20,844 bases of DNA, taken from a virus. This document shows, one piece after another, positions 1-6,319 of this stretch. The notes under the pieces were generated by a model. That model had not been told where the DNA came from. It saw nothing but the letters and a program-made list of their open reading frames with translations, and searched no databases. The stretch is taken from IMG/VR virus record IMGVR_UViG_3300033149_000625, positions 1-20,844 of that record; one strand, written 5' to 3'. Made by a program: the position numbers and the translations under genes. How positions within the stretch are numbered: the stretch's first letter is position 1; each line of letters opens with the position of its first letter.

Positions 1-1
1 A

Positions 2-115
2 GGTTTTAGCTCTAAATTATTAATGCTTGATTCTCGCAAAGAGCCACAAATAAGTGCAGAAGATAGTGCTTTACTTGATAAGGCTGCTGAGGGTATAGAT
101 GAAGTTCCTTTTTAG
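2..115 (+). CDS. ssb: Single-stranded DNA-binding protein, C-terminal fragment
   Basis: The reading frame is open from the left edge and stops with TAG at 113-115, leaving 37 residues; the start lies outside the window. Seen: the fragment has an LLMLDSR segment near its start, then a polar linker rich in E, A and D, and ends in GIDEVPF. Known: bacterial and phage SSBs end the OB fold with a similar strand (MQMLGGR in E. coli SSB) and finish with an acidic tip of the DDDIPF type that binds partner proteins. The linker here is short, as in many phage SSBs. The next gene begins 2 bp downstream on the same strand, which suggests one early/replication transcript. The OB fold itself cannot be checked, so the call rests on the C-terminus and context. 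Confidence 0.7.
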   Translation, partial: GFSSKLLMLDSRKEPQISAEDSALLDKAAEGIDEVPF

Positions 116-117
116 AA

Positions 118-477
118 ATGGTATCAATAGCAGCTTATAAGAATCTAGGCAAAAAAAGCAAGTATCGTAATAAAAAGATTAATGGCTATGATTCTATAAA
201 AGAGTATAGAAGGGCCTGTGTTTTAAAGGATATGGAGAAACTGGGATTAATTACGCACCTAAAAGAACAACAATCATTTGTTTTGCTAGAGTCATTTACT
301 GATAATCAAGGCAATAAAGAAAGAGGTATCACTTATAAAATGGATTTTACCTATTTTGATACTCATAAAAATTATCTAGTCGCTGAGGATGTCAAGGGTT
401 TTAGAACATCGGTTTATACAATGAAAAGAAAGATGTTTAAAAAGCTATATCCTCAATATGTGTTTATTGAGAGTTAA
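118..477 (+). CDS. DUF1064 family protein, PD-(D/E)XK nuclease-like
   Basis: 119 residues. The protein starts with a Lys/Arg-rich stretch (about 8-20), then has YDSIKEYRR (24-32), a beta region ending ITYKMDFTYF (71-80), and the strong motif VAEDVKGFRT (88-97). Known: DUF1064 proteins of phages and prophages share this order (SxxEA-like helix, YxxDFxY, VxEDVKG) and fit the PD-(D/E)XK endonuclease/resolvase fold. Here Asp76, Glu90/Asp91 and Lys93 would be the metal-binding and catalytic residues. It follows the SSB gene by 2 bp, which fits a role in replication or recombination. The substrate is not known; a Holliday-junction-like activity is only a guess. Its TAA overlaps the stop codon of the opposing late operon by 4 bp. 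Confidence 0.8.
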   Translation: MVSIAAYKNLGKKSKYRNKKINGYDSIKEYRRACVLKDMEKLGLITHLKEQQSFVLLESFTDNQGNKERGITYKMDFTYFDTHKNYLVAEDVKGFRTSVYTMKRKMFKKLYPQYVFIES

Positions 478-1337
478 ACTGGCCCACCGTCCGAGAAATT
501 ATTTGTATAAGTATCGTTTTCTAGCGAATCTCTACCAGCTATAACAGTAGGATTAGTGCCAGTATATTTAGTTGTCCCGAATCCTATTGTTCCATCATCA
601 AAAGTAAAGTCACCAGCTATTGATGCGGCCCCCCAGTTTATATAAATGCTGTCGAGATTTGCAGTACTATATGCATTACTAAAGTTATCAGCCTCCATCA
701 TTTTATAAGGTTCCCATGCGCCATGATCTACATCAGCACTAGTATTCCAGAAGCAAAACTCACCATTTAGCACATTAGATACATCTACATTCTGAGTACC
801 CTCACCATCATATAAAAGTGAATCACGGAAAGCATTAAATAGATTATTAAAATTAGACCATGGCCAAGAAGCTATGCCTCCTATTGTTGGTAGCAATGGA
901 CACGATCTTGCAAAACTAGCTATATTAGTCATTCCAGTCATACTAGAAGCGGCTACATTAAGCTCAATTAAGTTAGAACAACCCCAAAATGGGCTAGCTC
1001 CTGCGCCAAATACTATTGTATCAGTATTTTTTGCCCTAATTAGTTTGTCTTTATCGCCACCGTTGGCGAAGTTAAAGCCAGTGGCAGATCCTAGAATTCT
1101 TATTTCTTTTGATCCAATTGAATCAAAGGTTATCAGGCTATCAGCATCAGAATTAACGACTTTTACTATTTTATTGTCTGTGTCATCAACAACTATGCAG
1201 TTATAAACCCCCCCTGGTATTAGGGGTAGGTCAAATTGATTGTTTGCAGAAGTTCCAGCCTCATCAGTTTTTATTTCAAAAGAGGAAGAAGGCCTATTTA
1301 TATCAGTACCTGCATTAGTAACTAAGGATGTAAACAT
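474..1337 (-). CDS. BspA-like leucine-rich-repeat protein, likely fibre-tip or receptor-binding protein
   Basis: 287 residues; the last gene of the late operon. The N-terminal half carries a beta-rich segment (FDLPLIPGGVYNCIVVDD, about 36-53) followed by ITFDSIGSKEIRILGSATGF. From about residue 110 come irregular leucine-rich repeats with phased Cys/Leu/Phe: SPFWGCSNLIELNV, TNIASFARSCPLLPTIGG, NFNNLFNAFRDSLL, and later VSNVLNGEFCFWNTS. Known: BspA-like (DUF285-type) repeats occur in bacterial surface proteins and in tail-fibre-associated phage proteins, where they mediate binding. There is no signal peptide, which fits a virion protein better than a secreted one. It starts 2 bp after the preceding fibre gene. 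The role is inferred from repeats and position; enzymatic function is not indicated. Confidence 0.6.
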   Translation of the reverse strand: MFTSLVTNAGTDINRPSSSFEIKTDEAGTSANNQFDLPLIPGGVYNCIVVDDTDNKIVKVVNSDADSLITFDSIGSKEIRILGSATGFNFANGGDKDKLIRAKNTDTIVFGAGASPFWGCSNLIELNVAASSMTGMTNIASFARSCPLLPTIGGIASWPWSNFNNLFNAFRDSLLYDGEGTQNVDVSNVLNGEFCFWNTSADVDHGAWEPYKMMEADNFSNAYSTANLDSIYINWGAASIAGDFTFDDGTIGFGTTKYTGTNPTVIAGRDSLENDTYTNNFSDGGPV

Positions 1338-1339
1338 TT

Positions 1340-2536
1340 TTAACTAAAATTATATTGTGCTATTCCGTACATATTAGTGCCATCACTAATAAAGCTAATT
1401 ATATCAACTGCGTTAGATCCTGTGCTTAATACTGGCGTGAGTCCAGCAGGAAATTTATATGCAGAGCCAAAACCTATTGTTCTTGATCCTGTTATATCTT
1501 GCTTGATGGTTAAGATATAAGTTGCGCCATCCTTCATGTTAGTTGGATTATCTAGAGTTCTGTTATTTGTTAAGATAACGGATGTTACTTGATTATCATC
1601 TAGGTCCCAAGCTATATTTACTGCATCTGTTAATGTTGATGCATTAAAATTCTGTTGTTTAGTGAATTCTTGAGCAACATTTGTTTTGGCAGTATCTGCA
1701 TCATAAGCTTGAACGCTTGATCCAATATCACCCGACACAAGAGCATTTGCAATCTTAGTAAGATTAGCATCTGTTACAAATCTCTTATTGCTAGAATCTG
1801 TTATATTTGCAGTTGTGGTAGTATCTATATTAGAAACATTTCCTAAGCCCACATCGCCTTTTACTAATGCTAGATTAGTTTTGGCTGTTGTTGGGTCGTC
1901 AAAATTATTATTGCAAGTTCTAGAGTCGCTTAATCTAGTGTCATTACCTTCAGCTACATCACCAGCACTAGAGCCAAAGTTTTTATTGAAAGCAGTATTC
2001 TTAGAGAATAACGGCTCTTTTTCTGAGTCAAGTTCATCAATAGCAGCCTGAACAGTAGTTGATGAAATAGAGCCAGCAGCAACATTGGTTATTTGTGAAG
2101 CTGTATAATCACCATTTTGAGAAACTACTGCGCCAGTCCTACTATGCACAGAATTAACAGCATCAGTATTATCTAGCTTGTACCATAAGGCACCGTTATA
2201 TCTTGCTTGATCTCCAACATCAAAAGTAATATTCCCAGATCCTAAATCTTGAGTGCCGCCAGTTGTTACATCATAAGTATCTCCTGCGCTTCCTACTCCA
2301 TCTGCTAAAGATGGGCTATTCGTAGCAGCATCCCATTCACCTTTAAGAGTCGCTACCCCTGCTGGTATCTGTGTTATTGGGACTTGACCACCGCTTCCCA
2401 ATTCAGCTAGTCCATTTGGAACGCCCTTTAGTGATGTCTCTAATTTATCGGCATTAAGGTTGGTGAAATTATCATTTAATTTACCTCTGGTAATTAAGCC
2501 AGATTCACCATTAATTATTTCTTCTATTGTTGCCAT
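1340..2536 (-). CDS. Tail fibre protein
   Basis: 398 residues. The N-terminus (TRGKLNDNFTNLNADKLE) is typical of phage fibre attachment regions. It is followed by a shaft domain of a type common in fibres: LKGEWDAATNSPSLADG, then GTQDLGSGNITFDVGDQARY and YNGALWYKLDNTDAVNSVHS. Repeats typical of trimeric fibre shafts follow: RTGAVVSQNGDYTASQITN, AGDVAEGNDTRLSDSR, VKGDVGLGNVSN. The C-terminal 120 residues form a Ser/Thr/Gly-rich beta region ending in YGIAQYNFS. Its N-terminus differs from that of the fibres at 6320 and 8002, so it probably attaches differently. It starts after a 17-bp gap whose minus-strand sequence is TTAAATAAAAA just before ATG, without a Shine-Dalgarno sequence. Confidence 0.85.
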   Translation of the reverse strand: MATIEEIINGESGLITRGKLNDNFTNLNADKLETSLKGVPNGLAELGSGGQVPITQIPAGVATLKGEWDAATNSPSLADGVGSAGDTYDVTTGGTQDLGSGNITFDVGDQARYNGALWYKLDNTDAVNSVHSRTGAVVSQNGDYTASQITNVAAGSISSTTVQAAIDELDSEKEPLFSKNTAFNKNFGSSAGDVAEGNDTRLSDSRTCNNNFDDPTTAKTNLALVKGDVGLGNVSNIDTTTTANITDSSNKRFVTDANLTKIANALVSGDIGSSVQAYDADTAKTNVAQEFTKQQNFNASTLTDAVNIAWDLDDNQVTSVILTNNRTLDNPTNMKDGATYILTIKQDITGSRTIGFGSAYKFPAGLTPVLSTGSNAVDIISFISDGTNMYGIAQYNFS

Positions 2537-2553
2537 TTTTTATTTAATTTAAG

Positions 2554-2703
2554 TTAATCAATCCAGTTTGCGTTGTCGTTCCAAACTCCGTTGTCGTTCC
2601 AGAATCCAGTTGCTAAGATCCACACGAGCCCTATTCCAGATCCTCCCAAAATATCTGAGGTTGTATCCCTTGTTATATTTGAAGTTATTTCTCTTGTTAT
2701 CAT
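2554..2703 (-). CDS. Small Trp-rich protein, probable tail-tip accessory
   Basis: 49 residues. The ATG overlaps the TGA of the lysozyme gene as ATGA, and it ends 17 bp before the next fibre gene, so it fills what would otherwise be a gap of more than 160 bp. The first part repeats an ITxxIT pattern (MITREITSNITRD) followed by GGSGIG, a short hydrophobic stretch (LVWILATG), then a tandem W-N/D repeat (FWNDNGVWNDNANWID). Short phage proteins with ITRxIT N-termini and W-x-D repeats occur beside fibre genes, but no function is established. The hydrophobic stretch is only about 10 residues, probably too short for a membrane span. I judge it real because of the coupled start and non-random repeats. 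Confidence 0.6.
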   Translation of the reverse strand: MITREITSNITRDTTSDILGGSGIGLVWILATGFWNDNGVWNDNANWID

Positions 2704-3140
2704 AACTCTAATATTCTTTGTTGCAATCTTTTTGCCCTGTTACCTACCTGCCTAAACCATTTACTATCTTCCATCTCAATAGATGCTTTCTTGAAATCTT
2801 TGACATGAATTGCTTGAATGAATTTCTTAAACCCCCTAAAGCGATTAATACCAAGATTAAACATCATATTAGCAATAACTTCTTGTAGTTGATCCCCAAA
2901 ATGGTCAAACCATCCGAACACCTCATGACAATCTTCAATCACTATTTCTATATCTTTCTTAAATAACTCTTCCACTCTTTCTTCACTTATTGGTGCTCCA
3001 ACTGGTAAATTATATTCTTTATTGCCTTTGCGTATTAAATGACCTATCCCGCAAGTTTTCAATCCTAGAGAGTCAAGATAAACTTCATACTTAACGCCCT
3101 CATCTATTTTTAATTGTTTTCTTAGTCTTGACATATTCAT
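2700..3140 (-). CDS. T4-type lysozyme (glycoside hydrolase family 24), endolysin
   Basis: 146 residues, slightly shorter than T4 lysozyme (164). It should hydrolyse the MurNAc-GlcNAc bond of peptidoglycan during lysis. The catalytic triad of the family is present in order: Glu14 in KIDEG, Asp23 in YLDSLG, and Thr29 in KTCGIGHL (the family's T-x-G-x-G-H). The C-terminal lobe shows NMMFNLGINRFRGFKKF (about 92-108) and a basic end with WFRQVGNRAKRLQQRILE. There is no signal peptide or signal-anchor, so release would depend on the holin encoded upstream. Translation may begin at the first ATG or at Met3; AAGGA lies 9 nt before the first ATG, which I therefore prefer. Confidence 0.92.
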   Translation of the reverse strand: MNMSRLRKQLKIDEGVKYEVYLDSLGLKTCGIGHLIRKGNKEYNLPVGAPISEERVEELFKKDIEIVIEDCHEVFGWFDHFGDQLQEVIANMMFNLGINRFRGFKKFIQAIHVKDFKKASIEMEDSKWFRQVGNRAKRLQQRILEL

Positions 3141-3205
3141 AGTTCTATATCCTTAAATAATTCTATTATTATATCTTGATAACTACTATCAAATCCTATT
3201 GACAT
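3137..3205 (-). CDS. Possible 22-residue leader ORF before lysozyme
   Basis: An ATG inside the last codons of the o-spanin gene opens a 22-codon frame that ends in a TGA overlapping the lysozyme ATG (ATGA). The predicted peptide is acidic (start MSIGFDSSYQDI, end KDIEL). The double overlap matches the rest of the operon and would let ribosomes be handed on to the lysozyme gene. It is short enough to arise by chance, and I recognise no family. Treat it as a candidate translational-coupling ORF only. Confidence 0.2.
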   Translation of the reverse strand: MSIGFDSSYQDIIIELFKDIEL

Positions 3206-3390
3206 TTTTCATTAAATTTATATTCGTATAAAGCGATTCTTTCTTTGTAAATTCTTGAAACTTCTTTTGTCTCATTTACTGAAACTATTGGACTCTTGGC
3301 CCAGTTACAAAAACTATCCATCACGATTTTCTTTTTGCAGCCCATCAATAAAGTTATGAAGCTCATCATTATTATAATTCTCAATCGCAT
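3196..3390 (-). CDS. Outer-membrane spanin lipoprotein (Rz1/LysC-like)
   Basis: 64 residues. The N-terminus is a lipoprotein signal (MRLRIIIMMSFITLLMGC) with Cys18 as the likely lipidated residue; Met at position -2 of the lipobox is unusual. The mature part, about 47 residues, contains DSFCNWAKSPI and ends with a Tyr/Asn-rich segment and NEKCQ. Known: LysC-like o-spanins of many Gram-negative phages show DSFCxxxxPI followed by a short helix and a terminal Cys region. Its start lies 77 bp inside the i-spanin gene in another frame, the classic nested Rz/Rz1 arrangement. With the i-spanin it would join inner and outer membranes and fuse them in the last step of lysis. The two mature Cys may form disulfides. 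Confidence 0.75.
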   Translation of the reverse strand: MRLRIIIMMSFITLLMGCKKKIVMDSFCNWAKSPIVSVNETKEVSRIYKERIALYEYKFNEKCQ

Positions 3391-3532
3391 TCTCGACCTT
3401 ATTTGTATTATTATTATCTTTGACTATAATAGCATTTTGCTTATTTATTAAAGCCTGCTTGCCATTTCTCTTACCCCAAAAGTAACCTATAAAAGGCAAA
3501 ATAGCAATTATAAATGTCAATATATTTCTCAT
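3314..3532 (-). CDS. Inner-membrane spanin-like protein (Rz/LysB-like)
   Basis: 72 residues. The N-terminal membrane segment (about 4-19, ILTFIIAILPFIGYFW) is followed by basic KRNGK and a polar Asn/Lys/Glu-rich helical region, ending in DELHNFIDGLQKENRDG. Known: short i-spanins of P2 LysB type have one N-terminal span and a periplasmic coiled coil. The o-spanin gene begins inside this gene, which supports the pairing. At 72 residues it is shorter than lambda Rz (153), so its periplasmic reach is limited. The start overlaps the holin candidate's stop as ATGA. If not a spanin, it would be a small anchor protein, but the nested lipoprotein makes that less likely. Confidence 0.68.
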   Translation of the reverse strand: MRNILTFIIAILPFIGYFWGKRNGKQALINKQNAIIVKDNNNTNKVENAIENYNNDELHNFIDGLQKENRDG

Positions 3533-3777
3533 TTTTTCTTAAAAAAGCCTTTAATTTTATCAACAGATGTTGATCCTACTAACGCAACTCCACTCCATAG
3601 CGTAGTATCTAGCGAGCCATCTATCTTGTCAAACATTGTAAACTGATCTGACATAGCAACGCTAAAACCTTTACCAAAAAGTATCACTTTCCCTATTAAC
3701 GAGTAGGTTATAAGAATAGCTCCTAATAATCGTCTTGATGACTTCTCCCCATCATCGCCTTGTAAAAAATTTATCAT
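3529..3777 (-). CDS. Probable holin
   Basis: 82 residues. It begins with an acidic and basic head (GDDGEKSSRRLL), has a clear membrane segment at about 18-35 (LGAILITYSLIGKVILFG), a polar loop, a weaker apolar segment at about 59-72 (TLWSGVALVGSTSV) and a Lys-rich tail (KGFFKKK). Small size, one or two spans and a charged C-terminus fit holins, and a GxxSSxRLL start is common in a group of two-span phage holins. It lies directly upstream of the spanins and lysozyme. Its start overlaps the previous stop as TAATG. No diagnostic catalytic motif exists for holins, so the call depends on topology and context. Confidence 0.65.
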   Translation of the reverse strand: MINFLQGDDGEKSSRRLLGAILITYSLIGKVILFGKGFSVAMSDQFTMFDKIDGSLDTTLWSGVALVGSTSVDKIKGFFKKK

Positions 3778-4256
3778 TAAAAATTATAACTTAAATTAGT
3801 AAAACAACCATGCCCCAATTTACTAGGCATGACACAACCAAAACCAACTGATATTTTTTTAGTTATTAAATAATCAGTAGACAGTCCATAGCTGATAAAA
3901 TGCTCTTTTCTTGGACTAAACACAGTATTTTTGACCATGGTATTTGTAACAAATCCAGAATATATATATCTTCCATATCTTTTACCTAATTTAAAAATAT
4001 CAGATTTAACCTTACTCTTTACATCTAGGCCATTTTCTAAGCTCCTCTTCTGGCTATGATTAAGCCTATTGGTATAAATACTTGCTACATAGTTCTTATA
4101 TTCCTTGTTATATCCAACAATAATTGCTGGCCTAAACTTTCTTGAATTATAATGCAATTCATCATTAAACGCAAGTGTTGATATGCTTATAATGGGGCCT
4201 GCATTAGCTGATTGGATTATTAGCACTAGACTTATAATCATTAGCAATATCCTCAC
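3777..4256 (-). CDS. Secreted protein, predicted small outer-membrane beta-barrel
   Basis: 159 residues. A clean signal peptide (MRILLMIISLVLIIQSANA, cleavage after ANA) leaves a mature protein of about 140 residues. The mature part contains alternating polar/aromatic strands, such as RPAIIVGYN, YVASIYTNRL, YIYSGFVTNT, FISYGLSTDYL, ISVGFGCVM and CFTNLSYNF. The C-terminal residue is Phe within a strand of alternating pattern, the hallmark recognised by the outer-membrane BAM machinery. Two Cys near the end could form a disulfide. I do not recognise the family. Phage-encoded outer-membrane proteins (for example lambda Lom) can alter the infected host's surface, but placement between fibre and lysis genes leaves the role open. 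The start lies 53 bp inside the upstream gene. Confidence 0.6.
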   Translation of the reverse strand: MRILLMIISLVLIIQSANAGPIISISTLAFNDELHYNSRKFRPAIIVGYNKEYKNYVASIYTNRLNHSQKRSLENGLDVKSKVKSDIFKLGKRYGRYIYSGFVTNTMVKNTVFSPRKEHFISYGLSTDYLITKKISVGFGCVMPSKLGHGCFTNLSYNF

Positions 4257-4533
4257 CTATTTCCTCCCATATTTTAGGTTTATCCAAGTCCAATTTATCA
4301 ATTATTTTTTTCATGTAATAAGCTTGCAAATCAGAATGTCTCTTCTCAGACTCTTTAATCTTTTGGATTTCCTCCTTTAAATAACTAACATCATTTTTTA
4401 AATCATTCACAATATCTTGTAGGTTATTAGTTCTTTTCTCGGATCTCTTATCCTTGCTAGCACTTATTATAGCCATTATTATTGCTATTAAGGCCAGTAC
4501 TGATAATATAAATATATAAGCGGTGTATATCAT
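4204..4533 (-). CDS. Membrane-anchored coiled-coil protein, unknown function
   Basis: 109 residues. One N-terminal membrane span (about 4-24, TAYIFILSVLALIAIIMAII) is followed by a basic patch SKDKRSEKR (25-34). A heptad-rich helix follows (about 37-67, with LQDIVNDLKNDVSYLKEEI), then an amphipathic tail with KIIDKLDLDKPKIWEEI. The basic residues after the span argue for a cytoplasmic C-terminus. Its ATG overlaps the upstream stop as ATGA, and its 3' end overlaps the beta-barrel gene by 53 bp. The layout resembles small phage membrane proteins near lysis genes (antiholin or superinfection-exclusion type), but nothing in the sequence decides the function. Confidence 0.6.
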   Translation of the reverse strand: MIYTAYIFILSVLALIAIIMAIISASKDKRSEKRTNNLQDIVNDLKNDVSYLKEEIQKIKESEKRHSDLQAYYMKKIIDKLDLDKPKIWEEIGEDIANDYKSSANNPIS

Positions 4534-5258
4534 TGATATATTATAAATTCTTTTATTTTATTTAAAATATTATCCTGATCTAAACATGATGATTTGCTCA
4601 TGCTCTTAGCAGATAATAATGTAATTATATATAATACCGTTTTATCTCTACTTATTATTGATGTTAACCAGAGATTATGAAGGTCATTTTCTTTATACCA
4701 GTTAGTACTTTCTACCACACTCCTAATTGATGGATAAAAGAATAACGCAGATAAATCTTGCTTATTGTTTTTGTCCCTTAAATAGAATCTTGATGCCAAT
4801 GTTTGCTCGCCAAGCCTGACAAATAAACCATAAGAATTAACATCAATTTTCTGATCCATCGCATATAATGAAGGATGTATATCTTTTAAATTTACTATAC
4901 AATTTCTATCTTTTTCTCTTGCATCGCAGGCCCTAGCAAGGTAGAATCTACCTAGCCAATGATCCATTAATGGGGGTGCTTTCTCTATATTAATCACACT
5001 TATAGATATTGCGGTTTTATCGCTGCATTTTATTAGTATACTATCTATATACTTAGTCATAGTGTCTGACTCTTTAATAATATTATAGGGCATCTTGTTT
5101 TTATGCTCTTCAACAGCTAGAAAGAAAGTTATGGTCATAGATGTTAATGCTATTGCTAGTATTATAGATTTACCCTTATGTAGCTTTATAGCACTTATTA
5201 ATGTCTTTATTTGTGTTAATGCCTTGATTATGTTTATTATAAGGTTAAGTATCGCCAT
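4530..5258 (-). CDS. Single-span membrane protein with soluble domain, unknown function
   Basis: 242 residues. An amphipathic N-terminus (1-25) and basic KLHKGK lead into one membrane span (about 31-49, SIILAIALTSMTITFFLAV). About 190 soluble residues follow. The Lys-rich flank before the span suggests the soluble domain is periplasmic. It contains beta-like segments (TAISISVINI, YGLFVRLGE, TVLYIITLLSA) alternating with helical ones, and four Cys (78, 111, 120, 225) that could pair in the periplasm. The strand order slightly recalls GAF/PAS-like sensor folds, but I see no defining motif and do not claim it. It sits between a permuted NlpC/P60 enzyme (TAATG overlap) and the coiled-coil membrane protein (ATGA overlap). 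Confidence 0.6.
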   Translation of the reverse strand: MAILNLIINIIKALTQIKTLISAIKLHKGKSIILAIALTSMTITFFLAVEEHKNKMPYNIIKESDTMTKYIDSILIKCSDKTAISISVINIEKAPPLMDHWLGRFYLARACDAREKDRNCIVNLKDIHPSLYAMDQKIDVNSYGLFVRLGEQTLASRFYLRDKNNKQDLSALFFYPSIRSVVESTNWYKENDLHNLWLTSIISRDKTVLYIITLLSAKSMSKSSCLDQDNILNKIKEFIIYQ

Positions 5259-5788
5259 TATTTCCAGATCTCCGCATTTGAATAAATAATATTATGCTTT
5301 TTCAATAATTTCATATATTCTTTTGGTGATATATCGTTAGGATCTATATTGCTTGGCAAATGTCCTAGTTTTTGAGATTTTATAGTACATGCTTCTGAAC
5401 AAAATACATCTGTATTATCTTCATCGGCCCTAAGAAGATCCTCAAATATAGGCCATGTATCTACAGCAGAATTAGTAGCGCCCTTAACATCATATTTTAA
5501 GCCTTTTAGCTCTTTCTCAACTTTCAGCAATGCGATTGGATTAACATATTTACGAACCTTAAAAGCATAAATTTTATTATGCCCTCCTATATCCTCTTTC
5601 CACTTGTCAAGTGTAAGGTGTCTGTATTTAGGCTTTTTAGCTTCACCAACATACACATCGCCGTTTTTAAGGAAGGTACTAGCTACATGATGACACTTTG
5701 ACCAAGTGAATAGATTTATTATCCACTTCAAAGGGTATCTAAAAGTATTGTAAATACTGAATTTTCTTTTTAGAAAGAGTATGTGCAT
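5258..5788 (-). CDS. Permuted papain-fold (NlpC/P60, YiiX-like) hydrolase
   Basis: 176 residues. The motif order is that of circularly permuted NlpC/P60 enzymes: the His motif comes first (CHHVASTF, 32-39, likely catalytic His34) and the Cys motif last (DVFCSEACT, 127-135, likely Cys130 followed by Ser-Glu). Between them lie YVGEAKKP and the beta segment KIYAFKVRKY. Known: this superfamily includes amidases, acyltransferases and cell-wall peptidases. In phages such proteins may process peptidoglycan or lipid. The N-terminus (FRYPLKWIINLFTW) is hydrophobic-amphipathic and could touch the membrane, but is not a standard signal peptide. It lies between the second fibre chaperone and the accessory membrane genes, with TAATG overlaps on both sides. 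Confidence 0.72.
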   Translation of the reverse strand: MHILFLKRKFSIYNTFRYPLKWIINLFTWSKCHHVASTFLKNGDVYVGEAKKPKYRHLTLDKWKEDIGGHNKIYAFKVRKYVNPIALLKVEKELKGLKYDVKGATNSAVDTWPIFEDLLRADEDNTDVFCSEACTIKSQKLGHLPSNIDPNDISPKEYMKLLKKHNIIYSNAEIWK

Positions 5789-6318
5789 TAGCTAAAATCT
5801 ACATTAATATTATTAACTTCCTCAATAGTTGTGCAAGCGTTAACTTGAGCAATTAAACTTCCTTCTGTTTGTCTTGCTAAAAGCTCATTATCTTCAATTA
5901 ATGTTGCAATAGCTTCAAAATCTGCTTTATCTAAATTAACAACTTCTTGATCTGGATAAGTAAAATAAACCTTTGTATCAGTGTCATTTAATGAAGTTAC
6001 CCTTCTCAAGATGGCGACTCTTGCATTTTGAGAATTAGCATAATCCTTGGCATTGTGAGTAACTGTTGATTTCTCAGATACAGTTTCTCGTATGGCTGAT
6101 ATTTCAGCTATCTTAGAATCTTTGGCTTCTGCTAATTTAATAGCAGAAATTTTAAGCTCAATATCAGACCACAATGGTTTTGTAAATTCTGTATTTTCCC
6201 AAATTAAACCGTCTATTGGACTTTCCCATGGTGTACCGTCTTGCTTAGTTTCCCAATAAACAAAGCCACCTTCAATTGTTGGATAAATATTTTTAATAGC
6301 TTTAATTATATTGCTCAT
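5788..6318 (-). CDS. Tail fibre assembly-like protein with DUF4376-type C-terminus
   Basis: 176 residues. The N-terminal part resembles fibre-assembly proteins (IYPTIEGGFVYWETKQDG, then LIWENTEFTKPLWSDIEL). It is followed by a charged helix (KISAIKLAEAKDSKIAEISA) and a DUF4376-like region with YANSQNARVAILRRV, VVNLDKADFEAIATLI and a C-terminal helix. Known: DUF4376 proteins often follow a tail fibre gene and are thought to act as fibre chaperones. It begins 1 bp after the fibre gene at 6320-7525, repeating the fibre-then-chaperone order seen at 8002-9156 and 7526-8002. The assembly role is inferred from family and position. Confidence 0.65.
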   Translation of the reverse strand: MSNIIKAIKNIYPTIEGGFVYWETKQDGTPWESPIDGLIWENTEFTKPLWSDIELKISAIKLAEAKDSKIAEISAIRETVSEKSTVTHNAKDYANSQNARVAILRRVTSLNDTDTKVYFTYPDQEVVNLDKADFEAIATLIEDNELLARQTEGSLIAQVNACTTIEEVNNINVDFS

Positions 6319-6319
6319 A

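Noticed and set aside
2573-2755. Plus-strand 60-codon hydrophobic ORF
   Set aside because: It is the antisense shadow of the 49-residue gene and the lysozyme end; no start context or family supports it.
3176-3192. TTGATA-ACTAC-TATCAA hairpin before lysozyme as a terminator
   Set aside because: Six A/T-rich base pairs without a T-run on the transcribed strand are too weak, and the lysis genes beyond must be expressed.
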